Shown one piece after another: positions 1 to 11,000 of a stretch of 64,000 nt of DNA. Source of the DNA: Macquaria australasica (taxonomy: Eukaryota > Chordata > Actinopteri > Centrarchiformes > Percichthyidae); NCBI GenBank assembly GCA_005408345.1, contig SEMN01000032.1:102001-166000 (forward strand), given 5' to 3'. Position numbers and translations under genes: made by a program. Every line of letters starts with the position of its first letter. Within the stretch, counting starts at the first letter, position 1. Below the pieces are notes generated by a model, which made no database searches, was not told the DNA's origin, and was given only the letters and a program-made list of their open reading frames with translations.

Positions 1-3000
1 TAACATCCCAGACAGTATTCACAGGCGTAAAAAAACTGAAAATATTGGACTTCAACAGGGGGAACAAAAAGGGCAAGTAATGGTCAGATAATCACGAAGT
101 AAAGAGGGACTACTTAGTAACTACTCAGTGTATTGTACCACTTTGCTTAGGGGGTGCACAAAAAGAGTAACTAATGATTAAGTAATTAGTAATGAATGAT
201 TTACTAGTTTTCCTAAAGAAAGTGGTCAGTATGTCGATATTTATGAATTAATTATTACCTAATATATTATAGTAATAATATATATCCCCCAGTCTGTTCT
301 CCAGTAACTCATCATTATCTATATAGTCCTCAATTTTAAGTTATTCAGGAACTACTCATTAACAATTCATTATTATCAGGTCGTTCCTGATTCGTTCCTC
401 ACTTGATCCTTAGTGACTTCTCACATTCTTGTGTATCGTATTGTAACATGTTACACTTTCGGACTATTATTCAAATTTGGGAAAAGATTAGAATTTTATC
501 TGTGATGATTTCTTCAACTTGTGTGCGACAAAATAATCGAAACTCAAACTTTAACCACATCTCATGGTCGAGAGTGAACAGGACTCACCTACTGCATGTC
601 CTAATGAACTGTCAGTAATGTATGCTATTGTCGTTCCGTTCACTAACGCAGAATGGAGAAAACTAGCGAGCTGAAAGGATAATTATGACCAAACTGCCTG
701 AAAAGTAATGTGTGGAGGCACTTTGGAATCGTGGATAAAGGTAAGGCTGTTTGCTAACTTTGTAACATGCAACTGGATTACAGCAACGTTAGCTTGTGAG
801 CCAGCAGAGGCATCGTGAATGCAAGGAACCACGTCAATTCTACAACACACTTTAAGGCTTAGGCTACGTGTGTTGCGTTCAAATAAATTCTAACGATTAA
901 CGTGTAAGTTCCCATTCACTGAGTGACAGCCCTGACGTTTGCCTTTTAGACCTTGATACTGTGATATCCTAAAGCAAAACTCCTCACTGTGAGTTTAGTC
1001 TAATTTCAAAATGTACAGTGGGTACGCAATACTAAATGTGAAACCAATAAACAGTGCTGTAAACAATATTTCCTCAGGGAAGTGTGATTAATCACTGCCA
1101 TGAGTTTGATTAGTGCCAGTGTCACTAATGATCGCTGGCTTCATTTCAGTGGCACTTGTTAATATATTAGTGTAGGTTGGTGTGGTAGCGTGTGTATGTC
1201 TGTGCTTTGCCTATTCATCACTGCTCACATGCTTGCTGTCCCTGCATTGTGACACTGTGGTTCCCAGACGTGTATGTGTGTGTGTGTGTGAGAGAGAGTG
1301 TTCTTGCACTGGAGCTCGTGTCTCTGGCCTTCCCTCTCTCCGGGTGACGCTTATGTCACTTCTAATCTCCTTAAATCTCCTTCCATCCAGTTAAGGAAGT
1401 GTAGGCGGCAATAATGAAGAAAGAAAACGCCACCTCTAACCAGGAACACGCCTGAGGCACAGTGATGATGTCTCACGATGGAGAGCTGACCCCAAAAGAG
1501 TTTGCTTCGCACCTCCCACACACTTACAGTAATGCAGAACTGACTCGTGTTTTCATATCTTTCATGTCTATCACATTCATATCTTTCACAGTCAAAGTGC
1601 TGCATTGAAAATCCGTGATTGACCTGGTGACAGTACTTGGTTTTTGGTACTTGTTGTCAAAGCAGGTGAGTCTGAAGAATGGAACCCAGAAGCTCAGACA
1701 GGCTTATTGACTGCTACCTGCCCAGAACAAAATGGTGGTGATCCAAACTAAACGAGCGACTGGTGAAGAAAGTCAAACGTCTAGCAAGCCAGAGAGCAGT
1801 AACTTCCTTTGCTGGTTGCCTGGCAACAGGTCCTGGTCAAGAAATAGTCCTGAACATAACTCCCTGTAAAATGGCAAATTGTCGTTTTTACACTTAGGAT
1901 TTTTTTATGGATTAAACAAACAAGATATAAGCTGTTAATTAGAGAATTTTAGAGGTTATTTTGTTAGTTTTGACCAGAGCCAGGCCAAGGGTACAGCCAG
2001 GCCAACTGGATGCTGGCTGTACCCTTATATTTAACAGGAAGATTGCTTTATGGTCTGGTTAAGTTTAAACCAGTTTAGAGCTTTTGCACTGACAACAGCT
2101 GATGAGGAGGTGAAAGTGAACCAAAACAATAACGCTGCGGGCCACGAAATCAAAATGAGCTAAAAGACACTAAAACGCTCTATAGAGTTGGGTGATGATT
2201 CTCTGTGGGTTTGTCACTATGAGTGAGCCCTTTGAAATACATGTAGTCATTTGATCCATTGGAACATATTTATTATAGCAGCTTTAAACAACTAAAGATA
2301 CTTTGTTATGTCTAAGGAAAGATCACCTACACGGTTTAAAGGAACTAAAGTTGACTGTAGGGGACGGGACGATCACCTGTGTCAAAGTGAAATGCTTTAT
2401 ACACCCAGACATCCAACAGTAGTCTTCTTTCTAAGCCTTTCTGAGGTGGTATATAAACATTACACTTTTTCCACCTTTGCAGCTGAAAAAGGACTGCCAT
2501 TATTTGTGCAACCAAAACATAACAGAGGTTGTTTTGAGCATTTTAACAACTAATGTTCTTTATCTGGTGCATATAGCCTCTGTTTCAGCCTGGCAAGAAA
2601 CTCTCTCATTTTCGAATTAAAATGACACATTTAGCACTTCAAAGGCTTTAATACCTCAGAGATTGGCATGTAAAGTATTGATTCTATTTAAATTATAATA
2701 ACCCTATACTATTTATGCTACTTTTGCTCATGCAAATCAACCTGTCTCCATATTTCAATTGCAAAAAACAAAGTAAAAAAACAAAAGAGGCAAACAGTGT
2801 GCATGCATAAGGTGCAACATGTGCTGTATGTCATTCATTATAAAACAGGGCAGAAAACAAACGGTTTCTGCCCTGCAGCTGAACCAGTGAACAAATGAGC
2901 ATGGGAGTATGTTGAGACAGTTAATTTGTTTTATGATATTATTACTCCTGAGAGTTTTCACTCACAAGAATAAATATGACATGGAAATCAATATTTGTTT

Positions 3001-3239
3001 TAATCTAACGCTGTAACATTATGAGTCAGTATGGAACATCGTCTATCTTATCTGTCACCCTGCCCACCTGTTGCATCTTCAAACCAATAACACATCATCA
3101 ATTGCTTTGTCAGGGTGACAAATTATGACACGGCTCCCCAGGTAGGTAGATACCATGCACAACTACACACATTTTTATTAATTTAATCTGTGGGAGTGAT
3201 TCATTTCAAAGGTCTCCCCTTTAGACAAATCTCTGAATG
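1..3239. other. Gene-free AT-rich stretch
   Basis: I see no supportable gene here. The first 430 bases are AT-rich with many short repeats of the type 'agtaactactcattaa' and 'taattagtaatgaatga', which resembles a common fish interspersed repeat. A short TG/AG microsatellite lies near 1271-1298. The open frames are short, lack splice context and show no recognisable domain. Confidence 0.6.
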
Positions 3240-3735
3240 TGTTTAAAAATGGGTTTTGCACAATCTGGAACCCAAAAGCAGAACTCGTACAAAGACTGGC
3301 AACGGTTAATGTAATTTATTTAGAAGTGGATGGAATGGAGCTGAAGAGTGAGCCAGAGTTTGACGGAGAAGCGTGGCAGGCAGAGACAGAGCTGGGCTGA
3401 CAGGCTGACTGGCGAGGCGCTGGACGAGGCAGGCAGACAGAGATCTCAGGAGGGAATGGACCAGAGGGCAAACACAGAGTTAAACAAGATTCAGGAATAC
3501 ACAAGAAAATACTAAACTGAGGTTTTAGGTTTGGCTGTGGCATTAGTGCCACACTGGCAAACTGAACGATCTGTCAAAGACTGGAGAGTAGTGGGCAGAG
3601 GGTAATACACTGCAGGAGCTTGATGAGAGGACGGGTGGCAGGTGTGTGAGACGGAGTGCCACGCCCAGACAAACACACACAGAGAGAGAACAAACAGGGG
3701 ACTGAAAATATGCCCTCAAAAACTCTGTAAGCAGC
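3240..3735 (-). repeat. Probable teleost interspersed repeat, GC-richer
   Basis: This segment is richer in G and purines than its surroundings and has the look of a fish repeat seen on its complementary strand ('aacccaaaagcagaactcgtac', then a run of cag/gag-rich sequence). The 46.8-47.4 kb segment has a similar character. I cannot assign a superfamily; the boundaries are approximate. Confidence 0.35.
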
Positions 3736-3950
3736 ATTTTGAATGAACTGAATTCTTCAGTTCCACCTCACCTGAGACCTGCACATGTGTGTAGCGATCT
3801 GTCCCTAACTTTTTTTCCACCAAGGCTCGCAGAATTTCTGCTGCCACACGGGAGCGACCAAAACAATGATGACACGGTGAAACGTCACTGTAACGTCGTA
3901 ACTTCCTTGCGGGGAGGCGAGCCGACAGATTTGTGCTGCCCCACATTGTA

Positions 3951-6751
3951 ACCTGAACAACTGTAATATTTTGGGCTAGCTAGAAATTGCTAACACATAG
4001 TAACATGTCTCTGTTTCCTCACGCAGAATGCTTTTGCACACAGTTTAGTATGTCAGAATGAGCATTTTTTTTTTTACGCTCTCATCTATGTTAATGGAAG
4101 CTAAAGCCCTCTGAACATGTAAGTCTGACAGAGTGTCAATGTTTCCAATAGATCTTTTAGATCTTCTATTAGCTTTTGCCTATAACTACACAGTCACAAT
4201 GTTACAAAAAGTTGCCACATAGTTCTCTAAAATATATTTGATCTATTAATTAAGTAGATGACTAGACAGTTGCTTTTTGGCACAGATTTAAATTCTCGCT
4301 TTGAGATTCTCTGGTAGCTTCACTAGACTTAGCTGAATAGTCCACATTTGACGTCTGGATGGGGGGGTTTGGGCGCTGCCGTCAGTCCAGTGACAGTGAA
4401 GTATTGGTAACACTTACTGCAAAGTGATTGTTTAGAAGAAGAAGGAGAAGAAAAACACTACAGCAATCATCACCAATCAGCACAGACACACAGCAATAAT
4501 CTCGTGTGTTGCTACTCTTCTGACAGGAGTTAATAATGAGAGCCATAATGAGGATGGTGGAACGATGAGGAACATTAGATGATGATGACGAGTGAATAAT
4601 TGACAGGAATCAAAGGGGTGGTATCCTTTTGTTTATGTAAACTATAACATGGATTCCCTCAATGCAGGCGTTGAAATGTTGAAATTGTTGGCTCCCAACA
4701 AATCTTTTAAATTGGAACCAATAAATACCTGATCGTGATCGCTTGTGACAATGATGATGTGACAGTGATGATAGTGGTGAAAAGCTGTTCAGGTCCCCTT
4801 TTTGAGCTGATCCACACTGATTGGATATCCAGCCTGACCTAATATAACCCCTTAACCGGAAATAGATTTTCCACTGAATTGAACCCAGGCGATGAGACTC
4901 ACTGGCAGGTGTGCCTGAGCTTCCAGCCCTGCCGATCTGATCCACCCAGTCAAGCTTTGGCTTTGGATTGGATGCTTCAAATGTCTTACCGTTTCCTTGG
5001 AAACAGCATACCTGCACTGTCAGGAATGGTTGCCACTGATGTTCCTAACACATGGGAAGTCTCTAGAAACACAACCTTCCCACCATCGGCCTTGTAGAAA
5101 ATGTGACGGTTGTAGAAGTTGAAAGAACCTATCTGGGTATTTTTCATTCATCACATCAGGTAGAAAATGGATCCCTATAAGAAATGTCACCTAAAAGCCT
5201 ACAAGATGGAGCAATTAATTCTTTCAATTGCTTCAATTCTTCTTTATACTTTGAGACACAGTGCAAACATAAAAAAACCTTATAGACCAACAATAACAAT
5301 GACACCATTTACTGAAAGTGGCATATTTTTCAAAAATATATTTGAAATAAAGTCCAAACTAAAGTGTTTGACTCATTGACTTTTAGGGTTCATTTGCAAA
5401 AACATCTATCTCCATTTTCATTCTTTTTCATAAATCATGTTTTTTATTATTGTGCATTGCTGGTAATAACATTTGAACTGGGGTTGAGTTGCTTTGAGTA
5501 AGTGAAAATAACTTAAACAAAATATTGGTAACATACACAATTTAACTTTATTTAAAAATAGATATCATCTTTTCATGTTCAAAGTTTTGTTTGTGCAAAA
5601 CCTGCAAAATCTGGTAGTGCAAAGTGAAAATTGCATCAAAAACAGCCCATTAATTGACGTGTCACTGTTTTTTGACCTGCAGTGTTTTATGAGAATTTGT
5701 TCAATCTTAGCTGTCTTATTTGACAAGTTATTACGTTGGTGAAGTTTGCCACCACCTTTTTGTCCATAATCAACTTCTTTGGGAGCTGTAGGTTTCGGCA
5801 CGTTTGTCTTCCCTTTCTCCTCGAAGCATATTCTGAGCTGCTTTCCACAGGATGGCCTTCTTCACTGTAAACTGTGGTGAACAGTATTAGTATTAAGTAT
5901 TAAGGCAAAAATGTGGAGAGAGAGCAAAGGAGATGCTGGTATGTAATATGGCAATGTTTCAACCCCCCCACAGAGCAGAGTACAGTGGGAGATAAGACAA
6001 TCTATTAAAATGAACGAGATGTTACAGTATTCTTTCCTGTGATCAGCTGGATCTTGTCTTATGCAGTCCTGCTCTCTTTCATCTCAAGCAGCTCATCCAT
6101 ATTGCACTCTCTGGAGCAGCTCAGTTTCAAGCACCAGTGGTAATGGGCCTTTTTGATAGAGATTTATAGAGATTTCCTTACAAAGAGAAAAGGAAATGCA
6201 TTGTGAAAAGGTGTCATTGCCAGTTTTTGTGCAAGTAATGTGTATGGATATGAGGTTGTTTCACATCCATTGATCAAACAGCAGCCCAGCAGCTGCAGAA
6301 GTGGTAATATCTGCTTATCACAGCATCCTGCCCATCAATCAGAGGCTGTTAGTGAGCTGGAGATGCAAGGCTTATCTAACCTCCAAAAGACATGACAGAC
6401 AGCAGCCTGAGCCAAGGCCCGGCCGCTGCAAAACTGTCAAGCCGGTAAAAGGTTCTGCACCAAATTATTTTCCACCATGCTACCTCCCCCTTACCGCTCA
6501 ACTCCTTTTCCGCTTCTCTTTTATGGCTGCAAAGCTTCCAGAGTGTGAAGGTGTTGCAGATCTTGGATGTCTTGAAATGTTGTGGGATTGGAATCAGCTC
6601 ACAATCTTAACGTCATCTCTTTTCCATACATATTTTACCATTAATGCAGAAATCAAATAAGAAGAAGGGTGTAATCTACGTCTTCAAACTAGTGTCTCAA
6701 TGTCTGTGTCAACCCCTCTGATCCCCTTTCTCTCTCCTTTTGTATTCCCAG
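3951..6751. other. Gene-free stretch
   Basis: No gene can be supported. The 135-codon minus-strand frame at 4610-5017 has no recognisable motif and no convincing splice or start context. Short A- and T-rich runs are present. Nothing else stands out. Confidence 0.5.
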
Positions 6752-6848
6752 TCTATCAAATGGTATCGGATGGCGGATCAGAGAGCGTGTGCTGTCGGTG
6801 TTGCTGCAGCGTTCACTCGGCAGAGGCAAGATTTTTACTGCTGCTCAG
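6752..6848 (+). other. Candidate orphan exon, 97 nt
   Basis: A pyrimidine-rich tract (tctctctccttttgtattcccag) ends at an AG directly before 6752, and the segment closes with GCTCAG|gtggga at 6848/6849. The 97 bases in between are clearly GC-richer than the flanks and are open in all three forward frames. That combination is what an internal exon looks like. I recognise no protein family in any frame and see no partner exons nearby, so it could equally be a non-coding RNA exon or a chance arrangement. Confidence 0.3.
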
Positions 6849-7462
6849 GTGGGATTTCACAGTTTGATGAAATGTCAGTCACACAATAGGTTTTTCCATT
6901 TATGTTCAACACATAACAAAGGCTGGAAACCATTCCTGGTGATGAAAATACACGCATCCATTATCAGTGTGGATCCAAAGTGGGTGAACATGGCAACCAC
7001 TTCAGAAAAACGAAAGCTTTCTCGAATGGAGGGTCAAACAGCCATTTGAAAAGTTTGCAGAGAAGACAACATGGCCTCATTCACAAGAGACACACAAAAT
7101 ACAAATTGCATATCTTTTAACTTCCTCTCCATTTAGTATTTCTGAAACGCAAACCAATATCCTAACATTGATGTCATGTTCTTGGCAAGCAAACCGCAGA
7201 AATAGTTGTGGTCATTTGAACAGACCTGACCTGGATGAATGTGCTGAATGTGCAGCATTCATGGGATGTTATCCAGTGGCATTTCAGACTGCACACTGAA
7301 GGCAAAACATCTCCAGTTATAGATTCGATCAACAAGTCTTCATACCTACAACAACAACATAAGTCACTTGTCAGTGCCCTCCAAAATAAACAAGTGTTTT
7401 CTGATCTGCCAACTCTATGGTTAAGTTGGTCTGGTTAAGCTTAAGCAACTAAAACTACTGTG

Positions 7463-7905
7463 TTAAAGCTGCACTAATCAGTATTCATATATTAATAATG
7501 AACCAAATGACTGTCTGTAATGTGAAAGGAGGCACTAGTAATAACAAACTCACAGAAAATTACCACCCGACTCTGAAGTCAGTCAGTTCTACAGAGCGTT
7601 TCAGTCTATTTTGAACCATTGTTTTGGTTTTCTGATAAACTGACTGTATGCTACATGCCTAGCGCCAAACAGCAGACATAATTAGCGACTAGCTGGTGAA
7701 TGTAGTCTGGCATCTAAAAGCCAGATATTTTTCTCAGTAGTTGATACCAAAACCGAGCTAAAAATAGAGTGTGTGGCCAGAAATACGACTCCAAATGAAT
7801 GCTAATGTTTGTTTCTGTCTGCTGGATGTGTAAATAAGCAATTATTTGCTGACACGTTCACGTTCGCCCCCAAGGTGCCAAGAAAATATATCAATGCAGC
7901 TTTAA
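7463..7905. mobile_element. Short non-autonomous DNA element with TTAA ends
   Basis: The segment begins TTAAAGCTGCA and ends with the exact reverse complement TGCAGCTTTAA, an 11-bp perfect inverted repeat about 443 bp apart. Each end carries TTAA, so the true inverted repeat may be AGCTGCA flanked by a TTAA target. Interior text ('ggccagaaatacgactccaaatgaatgc') resembles sequence near 18.2 kb and 47.7 kb, so it belongs to a dispersed family. There is no transposase. Confidence 0.5.
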
Positions 7906-9804
7906 CATTGGGAAAAGATTATGTCCATTGGGGGAGGGTTAGGAAAACATTGATGTCTTGGCTAAAAGAAACCAATGTTGCCCCGGCAGTCCACCCCAGC
8001 CTTCTTCCTAAGATGTTTTGTAACAGAATAACAATGTCACACTACTTCTGCTTTTGTTTCTGAAAGAGGACAGCCACAACTGTAAGAGGTCACTTGTCAG
8101 AAAAAGTATCAACATCAAGTGTTTCTGGTAAGAACAGTCTCAATCCAGTGCACTCATCCATTTCAGTTGCTTGGAAACTGGCTGTATCCCTATGGTCCTG
8201 CACTTTACTATGACAGACTTTTTTTTCCTTTGTAAGCTGAATCACTGCATTTTCAACTTTCCCATGTTGATTTGTGTTGGCTCCCAAGCTCTCCCAATCA
8301 GAATGTTGTCTCTTCTATCCAACACTTTAATTTGTGGTTTGCAATGCCCACTACAGCCTCTAGGGGATGCTATCAGGGCTTTAGAGTTTTAGTCTTGTTA
8401 TGTTTCTCTTCATTGTAAATAGCATCATGAGCTGAAACCATATCCATGCCTTCCTCCTGTGGAAGTGGTTTACTAGTGGTATAGTGGGGGAGGGTGCAGA
8501 AAGTGCGGAGGCAACAGGAAACCAGAGCAATGATCTTCAAACCATTAATTCATCTTTTCCAATTGGGATATCCTTCCTGAAACAGAGAAGCACTATGCTT
8601 GGCCATTGGGGATTTGGAAGAAGCGTTTAGGAGGGTGAGGAGGTGGGAGGCGTGGAAGAGGGAGAGTGGGGTGGGGGGAAGGGAATAGTTCATTTCCCAG
8701 GGAGCCGAGGTAGAGACTATCAGGTTCTGAGGAGTGAGAGAAATGTTCGCCTTGTGTTTTTGTCTTCTGTAAACAGTACCTGTTATCTAACCTCACCTTC
8801 TTCTCTACATCTGGAAAAGAGAGATTTGCATGTTTATGAGCTGCATTATAAAGCATAGCAAATCCATTTACACTACAGCTGTGTTAGCCTTAACTGAATC
8901 ATCCTGCTTTGTCAGTGCATTGTTTTAAATCGAATTTTTCAAAATAACTTAGCAAAACCGCATCTCCCTTGTGTGTGTGTAACTCTCTTTCCTCTCTGTG
9001 TGTCTGTCTCTTTCTCTTTACATTATCATTTGTTTTGCTCCCTATGTGTTCCTGTTGTATGTGTGTCTTTGTGTGAGTATATGAGGCACCACGTGAATGT
9101 TGATGCCATGGAGTTGGGGAAACAAGATGTGGGCGAGTGTCAGCCCGGATTACACCCAGCCGGTCTCATCACTGTGGCACCCACACACCAGGAACTTCTG
9201 ACGTCATATTCATACGGCCTAAGGAAGAAGACTGTAGTCATCTTCATCATTATCATCATTCTTATGATCATAATCTTCCCACCTCGATGCCGTGGCCCCT
9301 TTAGGTCTCCTCAGCAGTGTAATAATTCTCGACAGAAAAAAGTAGATTTTGTTAACTGTAAAGAGGGCCACTGAAATTTAATATCACATTAATGTGATAT
9401 TAGATTTCTGTGTGCTGTGTCCTTGACAAGCACTCCATGTCTCATGTGAAACTACAAATATACAATACACAATGCAATAATGCCCACACTGTCTGTTTCA
9501 TTGCAACTTTAATTTCACTGCTGAAATTTATGACAAACATCAAAGAAAGCAAGAAAACTACAAGGTAAAACAGCAGCTTAAAAGGTATAAATCACATTCT
9601 AGGTAACAGTTTGTGTTGTAATGGAAATTAAATGTATGATGCAATAGGGGGTGAATGAGGAGAATGACAATACTGATAATCAGAGTGGGATTTCCATGTT
9701 TTTTAAATGTTCCACTAAATATCCATGTTGTTGCTTTGGGTCCCTTGGTGTTTTGTTCTGCCATCTTTCTTCCTATTCTTCCTTTTTTTTTTACACTGAT
9801 GCAT
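7906..9804. other. Gene-free stretch
   Basis: No gene can be supported. There is a G-rich patch around 8630-8700 and mixed low-complexity sequence around 9236-9290 (tcatcattatcatcatt). Open frames are short and unrecognised. Confidence 0.5.
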
Positions 9805-9848
9805 TTTGCACTCATGGGGCATATATATATATATATGCCCCATGAGTG

Positions 9849-9852
<4 letters not shown>
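9805..9852. repeat. 48-bp perfect palindrome with AT core
   Basis: Left arm TTTGCACTCATGGGGC (9805-9820) and right arm GCCCCATGAGTGCAAA (9837-9852) are exact reverse complements. They flank sixteen bases of alternating AT, which are themselves self-complementary. The symmetry stops exactly at the next base on each side. The right arm runs straight into a long AT microsatellite. Confidence 0.9.

Positions 9853-9931
<79 letters not shown>
9853..9931. repeat. (AT)n microsatellite
   Basis: About 80 bases of alternating A and T, interrupted once by 'acata' near 9906. The adjacent short open frames of Tyr-Ile repeats are artefacts of this repeat. Confidence 0.97.
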
Positions 9932-10102
9932 TAGAGCATGTACTGTAGTGGGCAAGCTACTCTGTCTTCCTCTTCCTGCACCTCCTCCATAAGTGGGGGA
10001 TGAGGGAGGAGGTGAGTGATGCTCAACATCAGAGTAAAAGCTAACATTAGTATCTCTGACTGTGTCTCTCCTGGCCAAACATCCTGTTTCATGTGGGAAC
10101 AT

Positions 10103-10150
10103 CAAACCACTTTCATGGAAGGTTCCATGAACCTTCCATGAAAGGGTTTG
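10103..10150. repeat. Inverted repeat with 22-bp arms
   Basis: CTTTCATGGAAGGTTC (10110-10125) is followed after the 3-base spacer CAT by its exact reverse complement (10129-10144). The pairing resumes outside as CAAACC (10103-10108) and GGTTTG (10145-10150) with a single bulged A at 10109. This is a strong hairpin or cruciform sequence, with a loop too small for a classic microRNA precursor. Confidence 0.85.
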
Positions 10151-10189
10151 TGTTTCCTTGTATGTTAAGTTAAAAATTTGGCACATAAT

Positions 10190-10190
<1 letters not shown>

Positions 10191-10245
<55 letters not shown>
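10191..10245. repeat. (AC)n microsatellite
   Basis: Uninterrupted AC dinucleotide repeat of about 55 bases. The Cys-Val open frame across it is an artefact. Confidence 0.98.
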
Positions 10246-10247
<2 letters not shown>

Positions 10248-10738
10248 CACAAGTAAATGCATACATGCAGGTGTGCACTTGCATATGCACACTGCATTAT
10301 GTGAATGGACCGGATGCCATTAGTGAGGCGTGATAACAGATTTTAGATTTAACAGAACGGAACAGAAAAATCCTCACTTGTTAACAGAGGTAGCAGTGGC
10401 ATTTGGCATCTATTGCAAGCAGGGTTTAAGCAAAGGTGGGATAAATGCATTAGTATTGATTGCTCTTCTAAGGAGTCAAAGCCACTTTAACTACAGTCGT
10501 CTTTGTTTAATTCCAATCTGTCCCTTTCAGCAGTGTGTGCTCTTTACTGTGACCTCTAATAAGTGATGTCATCAGCCATCACAGCTACTGGTGGGAGGGC
10601 ACTCCTCTGGGACAGCCCCCTCTTGTCATTTGCAGTTAGAGAGAAACTAGGAATGTCCTCTCCCTGGGCCCTGGTTACCCAGCTTCCTTTGCATTTACAG
10701 AGCTAGCCAAGCCCATGAGCAATGTAGCTTCTCTCTGT

Positions 10739-10786
10739 CTGTGTGTGTGTGTGCGTGTGTGTATGTGTGTGTCTCTCACACACACA
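10739..10786. repeat. Imperfect (GT)n then (CA)n microsatellite
   Basis: GT repeats with single-base interruptions up to about 10772, then CTCTCA, then a short run of CA. The two halves are complementary and could pair. Confidence 0.9.
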
Positions 10787-10870
10787 TCTGCACAAACATT
10801 GTGATGTAACCCGCCACATGAATATCTTTGTTATCATGTCACATAAACATCCACTGCCCTGCTGCATGCT

Positions 10871-10873
<3 letters not shown>

Positions 10874-10933
<60 letters not shown>

Positions 10934-11000
10934 GCAGACATTCTCATGCACACATGCATATTTGAGCCTTTGTATGCTCAACACACACACACACACACAC
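10874..11000. repeat. Two (AC)n microsatellites
   Basis: A pure AC repeat covers 10874-10932 and a shorter one covers 10981-11000, separated by unique sequence. Together with the tract at 10191 they make this the densest microsatellite cluster of the window. Confidence 0.95.

Noticed and set aside
4610..5017. 135-codon minus-strand frame
   Set aside because: No motif, no homologue recalled and no exon signals. It looks like a chance frame.
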